Shown piece by piece: positions 17,836-26,714 of a stretch of DNA of 64,000 bases; the first letter of the stretch is position 1; each line of letters begins with the position of its first letter. Origin of the DNA: Alphaproteobacteria bacterium (GTDB lineage: Bacteria; Pseudomonadota; Alphaproteobacteria; Acetobacterales; Acetobacteraceae); the NCBI GenBank assembly GCA_026400815.1, contig JAPLOI010000084.1:1-64000 (forward strand), written 5' to 3'. The notes under the pieces are model-generated. The model ran no database searches. It was not told the DNA's origin and saw only the letters and a program-made list of their open reading frames with translations. A program made the position numbers and the translations under genes.

Positions 17836-18576
17836 TTAGCCGATGCGGCGGCGATAAAGCGAGATCAGCCGTTCCCAGTGCCGCTCCGCCGCCTGCAGGT
17901 CGTAGATCTTCCGCTCCGGGAAGGCGAAGCCGTGATGCACGCCGGGATGGATCTCCAGCTCGCCCGCGGTACCCGAGGCGTCGAACAACCGCTTGAGCTC
18001 CGCCACCATCGGCAGCGGCGCCAGCTCGTCGTGCTCGGCGCAGGAGATGTAGAGCTCCGCCGTGCCATGCCCCAGCGTCAGATGCGGGCTTTCCTCGGCA
18101 TCGCTCACCAGCCAGGTGCCATAGAAGCTGGCCGCCGCCGCCACCCGGCCGGGATAGCGGGCAGCGGCGGCCAGCGCGTAGGGCCCGCTCATGCAGTAGC
18201 CGTGCACGCCGACGGGTCCCGCCTTGGCCGGCGCGAAACCATCGAGGAACCGCAGCATGTCCGCCACATCCGCCATCACCGGCGGGATCGTCATCTTGGT
18301 GCGGATGGCGCGCATGCGGTCGCGCTCGGGATCGCCCATCACCAGCACGCCGGGGCCGAATTTCGTGTCGCGCCCGGCACGGTAATACAGGTTGGGCAGC
18401 AGCACGCAGTAGCCGGCGGTGCCGAGCCGCCGCGCCATCAGATACAGCTCCTCGCGGATACCCGGCGCATCCATCAGCATCAGCACGGCGGGGTGTGGCC
18501 CGCCGCGCTCCGGATGCACCACAAAGGTTTCCATCGCCCCGTCTTCGGTCGCGATATCGATGATGTCCTCGATCAT
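17836..18576 (-). CDS. Dienelactone hydrolase family protein
   Basis: The 246-aa alpha/beta hydrolase has the nucleophile Cys128 in GVHGYCMSG, an acid in SCAEHDELAP and the catalytic His in GVHHGFAFPE, the Cys-Asp-His triad of dienelactone hydrolases. Classical members open dienelactones in chloroaromatic degradation, but many homologues act on other esters or lactones. It sits between gamma-glutamyltransferase and the MFS transporter in one operon, with gaps of about 20 bp. Confidence 0.9.
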   Translation of the reverse strand: MIEDIIDIATEDGAMETFVVHPERGGPHPAVLMLMDAPGIREELYLMARRLGTAGYCVLLPNLYYRAGRDTKFGPGVLVMGDPERDRMRAIRTKMTIPPVMADVADMLRFLDGFAPAKAGPVGVHGYCMSGPYALAAAARYPGRVAAAASFYGTWLVSDAEESPHLTLGHGTAELYISCAEHDELAPLPMVAELKRLFDASGTAGELEIHPGVHHGFAFPERKIYDLQAAERHWERLISLYRRRIG

Positions 18577-18599
18577 GCGACCTCCGACAAATCGATGGG

Positions 18600-20198
18600 C
18601 TAGGGCGCTACCGCGTAGCTGTCGCGCCGCGGATCGGCCGCACCGGTCAGCGCCCCATTATCGGGGTCGATCGCCACCGCCTGCATGCCGCCCACCTGCA
18701 TGGTGAAGTCCGGCGCCTTCACCGCGCCGTGGCCGCGGCGAACCAGGGCTGCGATCACTTCGTCGCGGATGCGGCCTTCCACGTCGATCTTGGTGCCGTC
18801 CCACAGGCGCCCGCGGGGTGCGGCGATGGCGTCCTGGATGTCCAGGCCGAAATCAACGTACTGCACCAGCGCCTGCACCTGCGTCTGCATGATGCCGTAG
18901 CTGCCCGGCGTGCCGATGGAGAGCACCAGCTTGCCGTCCTTCGTGCCGATGGAGGGCGAGACGCAGAGCGCGATCTCGCCGCCGGCCACCAGCGGGGCAC
19001 GGCCCCCGGTGTCCACTTCCGACCAGTAGAGGAAGTTGTTCATGCACACGCCGGTGCCGGGAACAACGATGCCGTTGCCGAAGCCAGCACCCAGGGACTG
19101 CGTGATGCACACCGCGTTGCCGAACTTGTCGGCGATCGAGAGCGAAGTGGTGTGCTCCTTGTTGAGGTCGATCGGCTGCGGCGTGACGAACTGCTCCGTC
19201 GGCCCCTCAACCGGCGTGCCGTCCGCCACGCGGGCGCGCAGCTGGGCCACGTGCGCGTCCGACAGGATTTCGGCGAGTTCGCTCGGGCTCGGGTTGTTGC
19301 GCGCGATGCGCACCCCGGCGGCCAGGCGGATGGCGCGGAACACGGTGTCCAGGTGGTCCACCCCGTTGCGCTCCATGCGGCCGAGATCGAAGCCTTCCAG
19401 GATGCGCAGCGTCAGCAGCCACTGGAACGCCTCCGACGGCGGGGACATGCTGTGCACCGTCAGGCCGCGATAGTTCACGCTGATCGGATCGACCCACACC
19501 GGCTTCACGGCGGCCAGGTCTTCCTCGGTGATGCATCCGCCGATGGATTGCAGGTAGGCGGCCATGGTCTTGCCGAGCGGCCCGCCATAGAGATGGCCGG
19601 GCCCGTCCTTCACGATGGCCTCGTAGGTGGCGGCGAGGTCGGGCTGCTTCAGCACCTCGCCCTGCTTTACCTTCCCACGCCCGAAGGCATACACGCGGTT
19701 CAGCTCGGCATACTGCGGATGGTCGGCCAGCTGCACGCAAGAGAGGTTGGTCAGCTCCGCATTGAACCGCCCGATCGGATAGCCGTCGCGCGCCAGGGCA
19801 ATGGCGGGGGCGAACACTTCGGCCAGGGAGAGCTTGCCGTGCGCGCGCACCAGCTCGCACCAGCCGGCTAGGTTGCCGGGCGTGCCGGAGGCGAGCGGGT
19901 GGCGCTGGATTTCCTCACGCTCGGCGAACTTGCCGGCGGGGAACTTGCCCGGGATGCGCGGGGCGTAGTTCAGGCAGCGCACGCGCTGTTCGGCGGCGAT
20001 GTAGCAGGTGGCGTAGCCGAGGCCGGCAAGGCCGGACATGTAGGGCTCCACCACGTTCAGCGCGGCGGTGGTGGCGGCGGCGGCGTCGAAGGCGTTGCCG
20101 CCCATCGCCAGGATGCGCGCGCCGGCGGAGGCGGCCAGCGGGTGTGCCGCGGCGACCATGCCGTGCACAGAAGAGACGATGGGGCGTTTGCCGTCCAT
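18600..20198 (-). CDS. Gamma-glutamyltransferase family protein
   Basis: The 532-aa Ntn-hydrolase precursor has the autoprocessing site KEHTTSLSIAD with predicted nucleophile Thr350, plus AHPLAASAGARIL and GGNAFDAA near the N-terminus and GTPGSYGIM in the small subunit. No signal peptide is seen, so it is probably cytoplasmic, unlike the periplasmic E. coli enzyme. Family members cleave gamma-glutamyl amides or act as acylases. The N-acyl hydrolase and amino-sugar genes upstream suggest a role in deacylation or gamma-glutamyl cleavage of a scavenged compound. Confidence 0.88.
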   Translation of the reverse strand: MDGKRPIVSSVHGMVAAAHPLAASAGARILAMGGNAFDAAAATTAALNVVEPYMSGLAGLGYATCYIAAEQRVRCLNYAPRIPGKFPAGKFAEREEIQRHPLASGTPGNLAGWCELVRAHGKLSLAEVFAPAIALARDGYPIGRFNAELTNLSCVQLADHPQYAELNRVYAFGRGKVKQGEVLKQPDLAATYEAIVKDGPGHLYGGPLGKTMAAYLQSIGGCITEEDLAAVKPVWVDPISVNYRGLTVHSMSPPSEAFQWLLTLRILEGFDLGRMERNGVDHLDTVFRAIRLAAGVRIARNNPSPSELAEILSDAHVAQLRARVADGTPVEGPTEQFVTPQPIDLNKEHTTSLSIADKFGNAVCITQSLGAGFGNGIVVPGTGVCMNNFLYWSEVDTGGRAPLVAGGEIALCVSPSIGTKDGKLVLSIGTPGSYGIMQTQVQALVQYVDFGLDIQDAIAAPRGRLWDGTKIDVEGRIRDEVIAALVRRGHGAVKAPDFTMQVGGMQAVAIDPDNGALTGAADPRRDSYAVAP

Positions 20199-20236
20199 GG
20201 AGATTTCCTGCCGTATTTGTCGTTATCGAGAGGGTG

Positions 20237-21133
20237 TCAGCCTGCGCCGGGTGGCGCGCGCGCGCAAGCCAGCCGGGCGGCCGCCAGGGCCGCATCGGTG
20301 ATCTCCATGCGCAGCGCCACGCCCGGAAGTTCTTCGCGCATCGCGTCCAGAATGGCGGGGTGCAACCCGGCGGCACGGCCGAGAACGACCACGTCGCGCG
20401 GGCCTTCTCGGGCGATCAGGGCGCGGGCCAACACAGCAAGTTCCGCCCCGGCCTCGCGCAGAACAGCGAGTGCGGCGGGATCATCCGCGCCCACGGTGGC
20501 GACGGCACGGGCCAACAGCGCCACGGCCGTGCGCCCGCCGCCATAGACATGGGCGCGCACCGCATTCCAGCTGTCTCCGCCCACCGCCGCGAACAGCGCC
20601 TGGCCCAGCGGCCCCGGGTCCTCGCCGCGGTCGATGCGGCGGTAGGTGAGGTTCAACGCCCCTCGCCCAATGGCGAACGCCGAGCCGGCATCGTCGATCA
20701 GGATGCCGCGCCCACCCACACGGAACACGGAGCCATCTTCGCGCATGTGCATGGCCACCGATCCGGTGCCGGAATACACCAGATGCCCCTGGCCGGGCTG
20801 GAACACCGCGCGATAGCCGATCCACAGATCGTCCTGCACCTCGATCACAGCGGGATCGAGCCGCAGCGCCTCGCTGAGCAACCCACGCGCCGCCTCGGCT
20901 TCGGGCGAATCGCCGGTGAGCCCGGTCACCCCGGCCACCGCCGCACCGATGCGCAGATCGGCCACCGCCGCGCCGAGCTCGCCGGCAAACGCCTCGAACC
21001 CCGCGCGCGCCTCTGGCAGGAACAGATGGCCGGTGACCGGGGCGGCTTCGCCGCGCGCCACCAGCGCGCCGTCGCGCCCGCACACCGCCCAGCGCACCGC
21101 GGTGCCGCCGGCATCGATGCCCAAGAAGTTCAT
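20237..21133 (-). CDS. BadF/BadG/BcrA/BcrD-type N-acetylglucosamine kinase-like ATPase
   Basis: The 298-aa protein has the ASKHA sugar-kinase signature: MNFLGIDAGGTAVRW at the start, an internal VYSGTGSVAMHM, and GGRGILIDDAGSAFAIG. Relatives phosphorylate N-acetylglucosamine or related amino sugars. I chose ATG 21133 because the conserved MNFLGIDAGG begins there. It follows nanE by 10 bp, which supports an amino-sugar role: kinase plus epimerase would bring N-acetylmannosamine to GlcNAc-6-phosphate. Confidence 0.82.
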   Translation of the reverse strand: MNFLGIDAGGTAVRWAVCGRDGALVARGEAAPVTGHLFLPEARAGFEAFAGELGAAVADLRIGAAVAGVTGLTGDSPEAEAARGLLSEALRLDPAVIEVQDDLWIGYRAVFQPGQGHLVYSGTGSVAMHMREDGSVFRVGGRGILIDDAGSAFAIGRGALNLTYRRIDRGEDPGPLGQALFAAVGGDSWNAVRAHVYGGGRTAVALLARAVATVGADDPAALAVLREAGAELAVLARALIAREGPRDVVVLGRAAGLHPAILDAMREELPGVALRMEITDAALAAARLACARAPPGAG

Positions 21134-21143
21134 GGGGGGAAAT

Positions 21144-21815
21144 TCATTTCGGCAGCGCGGCAGAGAACCGCCGTGTGATCTCACGCGGGTTGGTGATGGC
21201 GGTGCCTACCACCACTGCATGCGCCCCAAGGGCGAAGGCCCGCGCCACCTGCGCCGGCGTTTCGAACCGCCCTTCCGCCACCACCGGCACCTTGCAGCGC
21301 ACGCAGAGTTCCGCCAGCAATTCGAGGTCCGGCCCCTCGGTCGCCGCCCGCGCGGGCGTATAGCCGGCCAGCGTGGTGCCCACGTAATCCGCGCCCATCG
21401 CCGCCGCCGCCAGCCCTTCCTCCAGCGTGGCGATATCCGCCATCACCGCCACGCCCAGCTCGCGCTTGATGCGCGGGATCAGCGCCGAGATCGCCTCGCC
21501 ATCGCGCGTGCCCGCCGTGGCATCCAGCGCCACCACGTCGCACCCGGCCGCGACGATCGCGGCGGCATCGGCGAAGGCAGGGGTGATGTAGACCTCGAAC
21601 GCGGCATCCCAGCGCTTCACCAGCCCGACCACCGGCACATCCAGCGCCGCCCGGATCGCCGCGATATCGGCCACGCCCTCGGCCCGAATGCCCGCCGCGC
21701 CCCCTTGCACCGCGGCCAGCGCCATGGCGCGCATGAACGCCGGCCCGGTCAGCGGGTTGTCGTCGCGCGCCTGGCAGGACACCACAAGGGTGCCCCGCCC
21801 GATTGTTCGCCTCAC
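21144..21815 (-). CDS. nanE: Putative N-acetylmannosamine-6-phosphate 2-epimerase
   Basis: The 223-aa TIM-barrel protein matches NanE: LVVSCQARDDNPL, RAEGVADIAAIR, VVGLVKR, VALDATAGTRDG, VMADIATLEEGLAA, the phosphate-binding YVGTTLAGYTP and VVAEGRFETP. It converts ManNAc-6-phosphate to GlcNAc-6-phosphate in the cytoplasm. Translation starts at GTG 21815, which overlaps the stop of the M20 gene by 4 bp. No nanA or nanK is here; the BadF-type kinase could supply the phosphorylated substrate. Confidence 0.88.
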   Translation of the reverse strand: MRRTIGRGTLVVSCQARDDNPLTGPAFMRAMALAAVQGGAAGIRAEGVADIAAIRAALDVPVVGLVKRWDAAFEVYITPAFADAAAIVAAGCDVVALDATAGTRDGEAISALIPRIKRELGVAVMADIATLEEGLAAAAMGADYVGTTLAGYTPARAATEGPDLELLAELCVRCKVPVVAEGRFETPAQVARAFALGAHAVVVGTAITNPREITRRFSAALPK

Positions 21816-22966
21816 GCCTTCAGCTTCTCTTCCACGATGGTGGCATACAGCGCCGACCCATACGGCGTGCACTCGTCGTTGAAGTTGTAGGCGGGGTTGT
21901 GCAGCTGGGCGGATTCGCCATTGCCCACCTGGATATAGGCGCCCGGCACCTTCTCCATCATGAAGGAGAAATCCTCGCTGCCCATGCCCGGCGGCTTGGT
22001 GCGGTCCACCTTGTCGTTGCCGGAGACCAGCGCTGCGGCATCGGCCAGTTCCGTGGTGCGGTCGGCATCGTTGATCAGCGGCGCGAAGATGAAGCGAAAA
22101 TCCACCTCCGCCGTCGCGCCGAAGCCCTCGGCCACGCCCTTGGCAATGCGCTTCATGCCCTCTTCCATCTGCGTCATCACCTCGCGCTTGAAGGCGCGGC
22201 AGGTGCCAGAGATGGTGGCCGTCTGCGGAATCACGTTGTAGGCGTCGCCGCCCACGATCTTGGTCACGCTCAGCACCGCGGTATCGGCCGGCGCGATGTT
22301 GCGCGCCACAATGCTCTGCAGTGCGGTGGTGATGTGGCTGGAAACCAGCACGGGATCGATGCTCGCCTCCGGCCGTGCGCCGTGGCTGCCGCGCCCGGTG
22401 ATGTGGATATCAAAGAACGCCCCACCGGCCGCCGAGGGCCCCGGCGCGATGGCGAACTCGCCCACCGGCATGCCGGGCCGGTTGTGCATGGCGTAGATGG
22501 CATCGCAGGGGAAACGCTCGAACAGCTTGTCTTCCAGCATGGCCAGCGCGCCGCCCATGCCTTCCTCGCCCGGCTGGAAGATGAAGGTCACCGTGCCCTT
22601 GAAGTTCTTGGTCTGGGCCAGGTACTTCGCGGCCCCCAACAGCATGGTGGTGTGCCCATCATGCCCGCAGGCATGCATGCGGCCGGGGTTGGTGCTGCGG
22701 TAATCCAGGTTGGTCTGCTCATCCATCGGCAGGCAGTCCATGTCCGCGCGCAGCCCCACGCTCGGCCCGTCGCCATTGCGCAGGATGCCCACCACGCCGG
22801 TGCGGCCCACGCGCTCATGCACCTCAACGCCCCAGCTGCGGAGCTTCTCGGCCACGATCCCGGCCGTGCGCGTCTCCTCCATCCCGATCTCGGGATGGGC
22901 ATGGAAATCGCGGCGGATCGCCGTGAGTTCGTCGTGGAAGGTGCGGATGGTCTCAAGCGCAGACAT
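21812..22966 (-). CDS. M20 family amidohydrolase/aminoacylase
   Basis: The 384-aa metallo-hydrolase starts with FHAHPEIGMEETRTA and has the metal motifs RMHACGHDGHTT and QPGEEGMGG, typical of HipO/AmhX-type M20D enzymes that remove N-acyl groups from amino acids or similar compounds. It is the first gene of the minus-strand operon; its stop overlaps nanE. A paralogue (24461-25657) lies 1.5 kb upstream, also on the minus strand. Confidence 0.9.
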   Translation of the reverse strand: MSALETIRTFHDELTAIRRDFHAHPEIGMEETRTAGIVAEKLRSWGVEVHERVGRTGVVGILRNGDGPSVGLRADMDCLPMDEQTNLDYRSTNPGRMHACGHDGHTTMLLGAAKYLAQTKNFKGTVTFIFQPGEEGMGGALAMLEDKLFERFPCDAIYAMHNRPGMPVGEFAIAPGPSAAGGAFFDIHITGRGSHGARPEASIDPVLVSSHITTALQSIVARNIAPADTAVLSVTKIVGGDAYNVIPQTATISGTCRAFKREVMTQMEEGMKRIAKGVAEGFGATAEVDFRFIFAPLINDADRTTELADAAALVSGNDKVDRTKPPGMGSEDFSFMMEKVPGAYIQVGNGESAQLHNPAYNFNDECTPYGSALYATIVEEKLKA

Positions 22967-23018
22967 GCGGGCAGCCCCCTGGTCGTGATCAGGGGGCGAC
23001 TATGCCATGCCCGCGGGA

Positions 23019-23837
23019 TCAGTCCATCCGCCGGCGCCGCCGCGCGGCAGCCAGCCCGGCCAAGCCCACCCCCAGCAGCACCATCGAGCCGGGCTCCGGA
23101 ATCCGGATCTGCACCAGCAGGTCCTGCGTGCCTGCACTCACCGCCGGGTCGCCCATGATGCCGTTATTCAGCGCATACAGCCCCACCGCCCGCGGCCCGG
23201 TTCCGGTGAGGGACTGCACGTAGCTCTGCGCCAGCGCCAGCGTGCCCACCGGCGATTCCGGCGTGGCGAAATAGATATTGCCCGCAAACACATCCAGCGG
23301 GTTGCCGGGAACCTCGCGCACAATCTCCCAGATCGCCACCTGGAACGCCGCCGCCTGCGTGCTGGTGATGGTGGCATCCAGGTTGGGCAGCCAGCGCCCG
23401 AACAGCTCGGCGATCAGCCCGGCCTTCACCGTGCCCATGCCACCAAGATTGGTGGTGCCCTGGTCCAGCGGCACGAAATCGTAGTCCACCGCCAGGTTCG
23501 GGTTGATCGACTGCCGCGGCTCGATGCAGAACGCATAGAACCGGCCCGGCACCCCGCTGCCCACGAAGGTGTTGGCGATCGACCCGCTGTTGTACTGCAT
23601 GTCGAACCGCTCGACCCCGAGCGTGGCGCTCGTCTGCGGCGCCCCTGGCCCGGTGAGGATGGTGCGCGTCACCGAGCCACCGGTGGGGTTCGCGCCCACC
23701 CAGGTGGCATTCACCGATTGCGCCAGGGCCGGGGCCACCAACAGCCACGGCGCCCCGCTCCACATCGCCACTGCGCCGCCCACAACCAGCGCGAAGCGCC
23801 GCCAGGCGCGCCATTCCAACCGTGCGAAGCAGCGCAT
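23019..23837 (-). CDS. PEP-CTERM sorting domain-containing secreted protein
   Basis: The 272-aa product has a long Arg-containing signal sequence (about residues 1-40, ending in VAPALAQS), a secreted domain with FYAFCIEPRQSI, and the sorting tail IPEPGSMVLLGVGLAGLA followed by ARRRRR. It is an exosortase substrate, distinct in sequence from the one at 5462-6238. The FCIEP and QVAIWEI motifs recall a group of ice-binding-like or thioester-like CTERM proteins; function unknown. It lies on the same strand as the operon start at 22966 but is separated from it by about 50 bp. Confidence 0.83.
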   Translation of the reverse strand: MRCFARLEWRAWRRFALVVGGAVAMWSGAPWLLVAPALAQSVNATWVGANPTGGSVTRTILTGPGAPQTSATLGVERFDMQYNSGSIANTFVGSGVPGRFYAFCIEPRQSINPNLAVDYDFVPLDQGTTNLGGMGTVKAGLIAELFGRWLPNLDATITSTQAAAFQVAIWEIVREVPGNPLDVFAGNIYFATPESPVGTLALAQSYVQSLTGTGPRAVGLYALNNGIMGDPAVSAGTQDLLVQIRIPEPGSMVLLGVGLAGLAAARRRRRMD

Positions 23838-23915
23838 CTCAAATTCTCCAAGCTTAAGCGTGAAGAATGGGGCACCTAGGGTTACGACTTACCTGCCGTC
23901 GCGATGGACCTTTGC

Positions 23916-24461
23916 CTAACCGCGTGCCGCCGTCTCCGCCTGCACGGCCGCCGCATCGAACAACGCCTCCAGTTCCGCGTGCGTTCCGCGGATGCCGGCG
24001 ATCACGGCGCGGGCCCATTCCACGTATTCCAGCCGCCGCGCCACCGGCCAGTTCGCCGGCGGGCTGGCGGCCATGGCGCGCAGGTTGCTGGTCTTGTCGG
24101 CCAGCTTCAGGATCTTGGCCCGCCGGGGCTTGCCGGCGGCGTGGTCGATCTGCAGCTGCTTGCGCGTGGCCTTGGGCAGGGCCTTGTCGTCCGTCACCGC
24201 CTGCACCAGGGCGCGCACGTCGGCGCCGAATTCGGCCTCGATCGTGGCGGGCGCGATCTCGCAATCCTCGATCGCATCATGCAGCAGGGCGGCGATCACC
24301 AGGTCGGGGTCCCGCCCACCCGTGGCATCACCCACCAGGCGCGCCACTTCCAGCAGGTGGTTGATATAGGGCTCCTGCGCCTCGCCCTTGCGGCGCTGCG
24401 CCACGTGCCAGCGCGAAGCCGCCTCGGCCGCGCGCAGCACGCGCAGGAGCCCCGCTTCCAT
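23916..24461 (-). CDS. Small HD-domain (p)ppGpp hydrolase-like protein (MESH1/RelA-SpoT type)
   Basis: The 181-aa protein carries the hydrolase half of RelA/SpoT: an early His (PYINHLLEVARLV), the HDxxED motif at 61-66 (ALLHDAIED), FGADVRALVQAVTDDK and KILKLADKTSNL. There is no synthetase or regulatory domain, so it fits a stand-alone alarmone hydrolase. It acts in the cytoplasm on (p)ppGpp or, as reported for MESH1, NADPH. The A of its ATG is the last base of the upstream M20 stop codon (TGATG), so the two are translationally coupled. Confidence 0.85.
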   Translation of the reverse strand: MEAGLLRVLRAAEAASRWHVAQRRKGEAQEPYINHLLEVARLVGDATGGRDPDLVIAALLHDAIEDCEIAPATIEAEFGADVRALVQAVTDDKALPKATRKQLQIDHAAGKPRRAKILKLADKTSNLRAMAASPPANWPVARRLEYVEWARAVIAGIRGTHAELEALFDAAAVQAETAARG

Positions 24462-25657
24462 CAGGCAAAATCCTTCGGCAGCTTGCGCTGCGTCAGCTCG
24501 CAGAACATCGCAGCGCCCAGCGGGATCGCCTCGTCGTTGAAGTCGTAGCCGGGGTTGTGCACCTGCACCCCCGTCGCGCCCGCCTCGCCCGGCGCCACGT
24601 TGCCCAGGTTGATATAGGCCCCCGGCGCCTTCTCCATCACGAAGGAGAAGTCTTCGCTGGCCATGATGAAGCCGTTGGTGGTGGAAACATTCTCCTCCCC
24701 CACCACCGCGCGCGCCGCGGCCACGATGTCGTCGGTCGCCTGCGCATCATTCACCAGCGGGGCGAAGATGAAGCGGAAATCCACCTCCGCCGTCGCCCCG
24801 AACCCGGCCGCCACCCCGGGCGCGATCCGCCTCATCGCGGCTTCCAACAGCTCCATGGTGGAGCGCAGCGCCGTGCGCACCGTGCCGCGCAAAACGGCGG
24901 AATCGGGGATCACGTTATAGGCGTCGCCGCCCTGGATCACCGTCACGGACACCACCGCGGTTTCCGCCGGCGGCACGTTGCGCGAGACGATGCTCTGCAG
25001 CGCCGTGTTCACATGGCAGGCCACCAGCACCGGGTCGATCCCCATCTCCGGCAGCGCCCCATGCGCGCCACGCCCGCGGATGGTGATGTCGAAGAACGCG
25101 CCTGATGCCATGGCCGGGCCCGGGCGGATGGCGAACTTGCCCAGCGCCATGCCCGGGGAGTTGTGCAGGCCATAGACGAAGTTGCAAGGAAACCGCTCCA
25201 GCAGCCCGTCCTTCAGCATGGCCAGCGCCCCGCCCAGGCCTTCCTCGGCCGGCTGGAAGATGAAATTCACCGTGCCGTTGAAGTCGCCGTGCTGCGCCAG
25301 GTACCGCGCCGCCGCCAGCAGGATCGTCGTATGCCCATCATGCCCGCAGGCATGCATCACGCCGGGCACGATGGAAGAATAAGGCTTGCCGGTTTCCTCA
25401 TGGATCGGCAGCGCATCCATGTCCGCCCGGATGCCGATCGAGGCCTGGCCGTTGCCACGCCGCAGCACGCCCACCACGCCGGTGCCGCCAATGCCGGTAT
25501 GCACCTCGATCCCGTATTCCTTCAGCTTCGCCGCCACGATCGCCGCCGTGCGCGTTTCGGTGAAGCCGATCTCCGGATGCGCATGGATGTCCTGCCGCAG
25601 CGCGGTGAATTCGGGGTGCCACTGGCGCAGCGTGTCGAGCGGGGTGGGCTTGGTCAT
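24461..25657 (-). CDS. M20 family amidohydrolase
   Basis: The 398-aa enzyme has DIHAHPEIGFTETRTA, VMHACGHDGHTT and QPAEEGLGG, the metal-binding set of M20D amidohydrolases such as hippurate hydrolase and N-acyl-amino-acid deacylases. It is a close paralogue of the protein at 21812-22966. ATG 25657 gives the MTKPTPLDTL start; a longer frame to 25726 looks non-coding. It is the upstream partner of the (p)ppGpp-hydrolase-like gene and divergent from the GH43-like gene. Confidence 0.9.
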   Translation of the reverse strand: MTKPTPLDTLRQWHPEFTALRQDIHAHPEIGFTETRTAAIVAAKLKEYGIEVHTGIGGTGVVGVLRRGNGQASIGIRADMDALPIHEETGKPYSSIVPGVMHACGHDGHTTILLAAARYLAQHGDFNGTVNFIFQPAEEGLGGALAMLKDGLLERFPCNFVYGLHNSPGMALGKFAIRPGPAMASGAFFDITIRGRGAHGALPEMGIDPVLVACHVNTALQSIVSRNVPPAETAVVSVTVIQGGDAYNVIPDSAVLRGTVRTALRSTMELLEAAMRRIAPGVAAGFGATAEVDFRFIFAPLVNDAQATDDIVAAARAVVGEENVSTTNGFIMASEDFSFVMEKAPGAYINLGNVAPGEAGATGVQVHNPGYDFNDEAIPLGAAMFCELTQRKLPKDFA

Positions 25658-25742
25658 GTCGGCGTCTCCGGCGTAAGGGGGCAGAGTATGGCCGCGCCGC
25701 GCCGGGGCTTCAATCGATGCCAACACGCGCTACGCTGCCGCC

Positions 25743-26714
25743 ATGCGCATCACCCGCCTGCTCGACCGCCCGATCATCGGCCCCGACCTGCACGAAAGCC
25801 TCGGCCCCAACATCCAGGGCCCGTCGCTGATCCGCGTGCCAAGCTGGGTGCCGAACCCGCTCGGCCGCTACTACCTCTACTTCGCCGACCATAAGGGCAG
25901 CTGGATCCGCCTGGCCTATGCCGATGCCCTCACCGGCCCCTGGCGCATCCACGCCCCCGGCGCGCTGCACCTGAACGACAGCCACTTCCCTACCGAACCA
26001 CCCCCCGCCACGCCCGAACAACTCGCCGCCGTGGAAGCCCGCATGCGCCGCGCCGGCATGATCATCTCCCACAACGTGCTGACGGAAGCGACCACCCCCC
26101 ACATCGCCTCGCCCGACATGCATGTGGACCACGCCCGCCGCCGCATCGTCATGTATTTCCACGGCCTGGAAGACGTCGGCCACCAGGCCTCCCGCGTCGC
26201 CCTCTCGGCGGACGGCATCACCTTCACCGCACGCCCCGAAATCCTCGGCCGCACCTACATGCGCATCTGGCCGCTCCAGGGCCAAACCTACGCACTGGCC
26301 ATGCCCGGCGTGATCTCCCGCAGTGCCGACGGGCTGTCCGGCTTCGTCGAGGGCCCCACCCTGTTCAACCCCAACATGCGCCACACCGCCCTGCTGGTGC
26401 GCGGCAAAACGCTGCACGTGTTCTGGACCCAGGTGGGCGACGCGCCAGAATCCATTCTGCACAGCACCATCGACACCTCCGGCGACTGGAGCACCTGGCG
26501 CGAAACCCCGGCCCAGATCGTCCTCAAGCCCGAACACAGCTGGGAAGGCGCCGACGCCCCGTTGGTCCCCAGCGTGCGCAGCACCGCCTACGGCCATGTG
26601 AACCAGCTCCGCGATCCCGCCATCTTCGAGGAAGACGGCCGGGTGTTCCTGCTCTATGCCGTGGCAGGAGAGAGCGGGATCGCGATCGCAGAAATCAAGA
26701 ATGTTCTTTTTTGA
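25743..26714 (+). CDS. GH43-like five-bladed beta-propeller protein
   Basis: The 323-aa protein has features of the GH43/GH62/GH117-like propeller fold: GPSLIRVPSWVPNPLGRYYLYFADH, ASPDMHVDHARRRIVMYFHG, and a C-terminal LRDPAIFEEDGRVFLLY strand. No signal peptide, so probably cytoplasmic. Substrate unknown; members mostly act on alpha-L-arabinose, xylose or related glycosides. The last codons (NVLF-stop) lie inside an AT-rich palindrome of a repeated intergenic element, so that element supplies the stop codon and possibly the terminator. Confidence 0.72.
   Translation: MRITRLLDRPIIGPDLHESLGPNIQGPSLIRVPSWVPNPLGRYYLYFADHKGSWIRLAYADALTGPWRIHAPGALHLNDSHFPTEPPPATPEQLAAVEARMRRAGMIISHNVLTEATTPHIASPDMHVDHARRRIVMYFHGLEDVGHQASRVALSADGITFTARPEILGRTYMRIWPLQGQTYALAMPGVISRSADGLSGFVEGPTLFNPNMRHTALLVRGKTLHVFWTQVGDAPESILHSTIDTSGDWSTWRETPAQIVLKPEHSWEGADAPLVPSVRSTAYGHVNQLRDPAIFEEDGRVFLLYAVAGESGIAIAEIKNVLF

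Noticed and set aside
20237-22966. A complete sialic-acid catabolic operon
   Set aside because: NanE and a kinase are present but nanA, nanK, a sialic-acid transporter and nagA/nagB are not, so the label would overstate the evidence.
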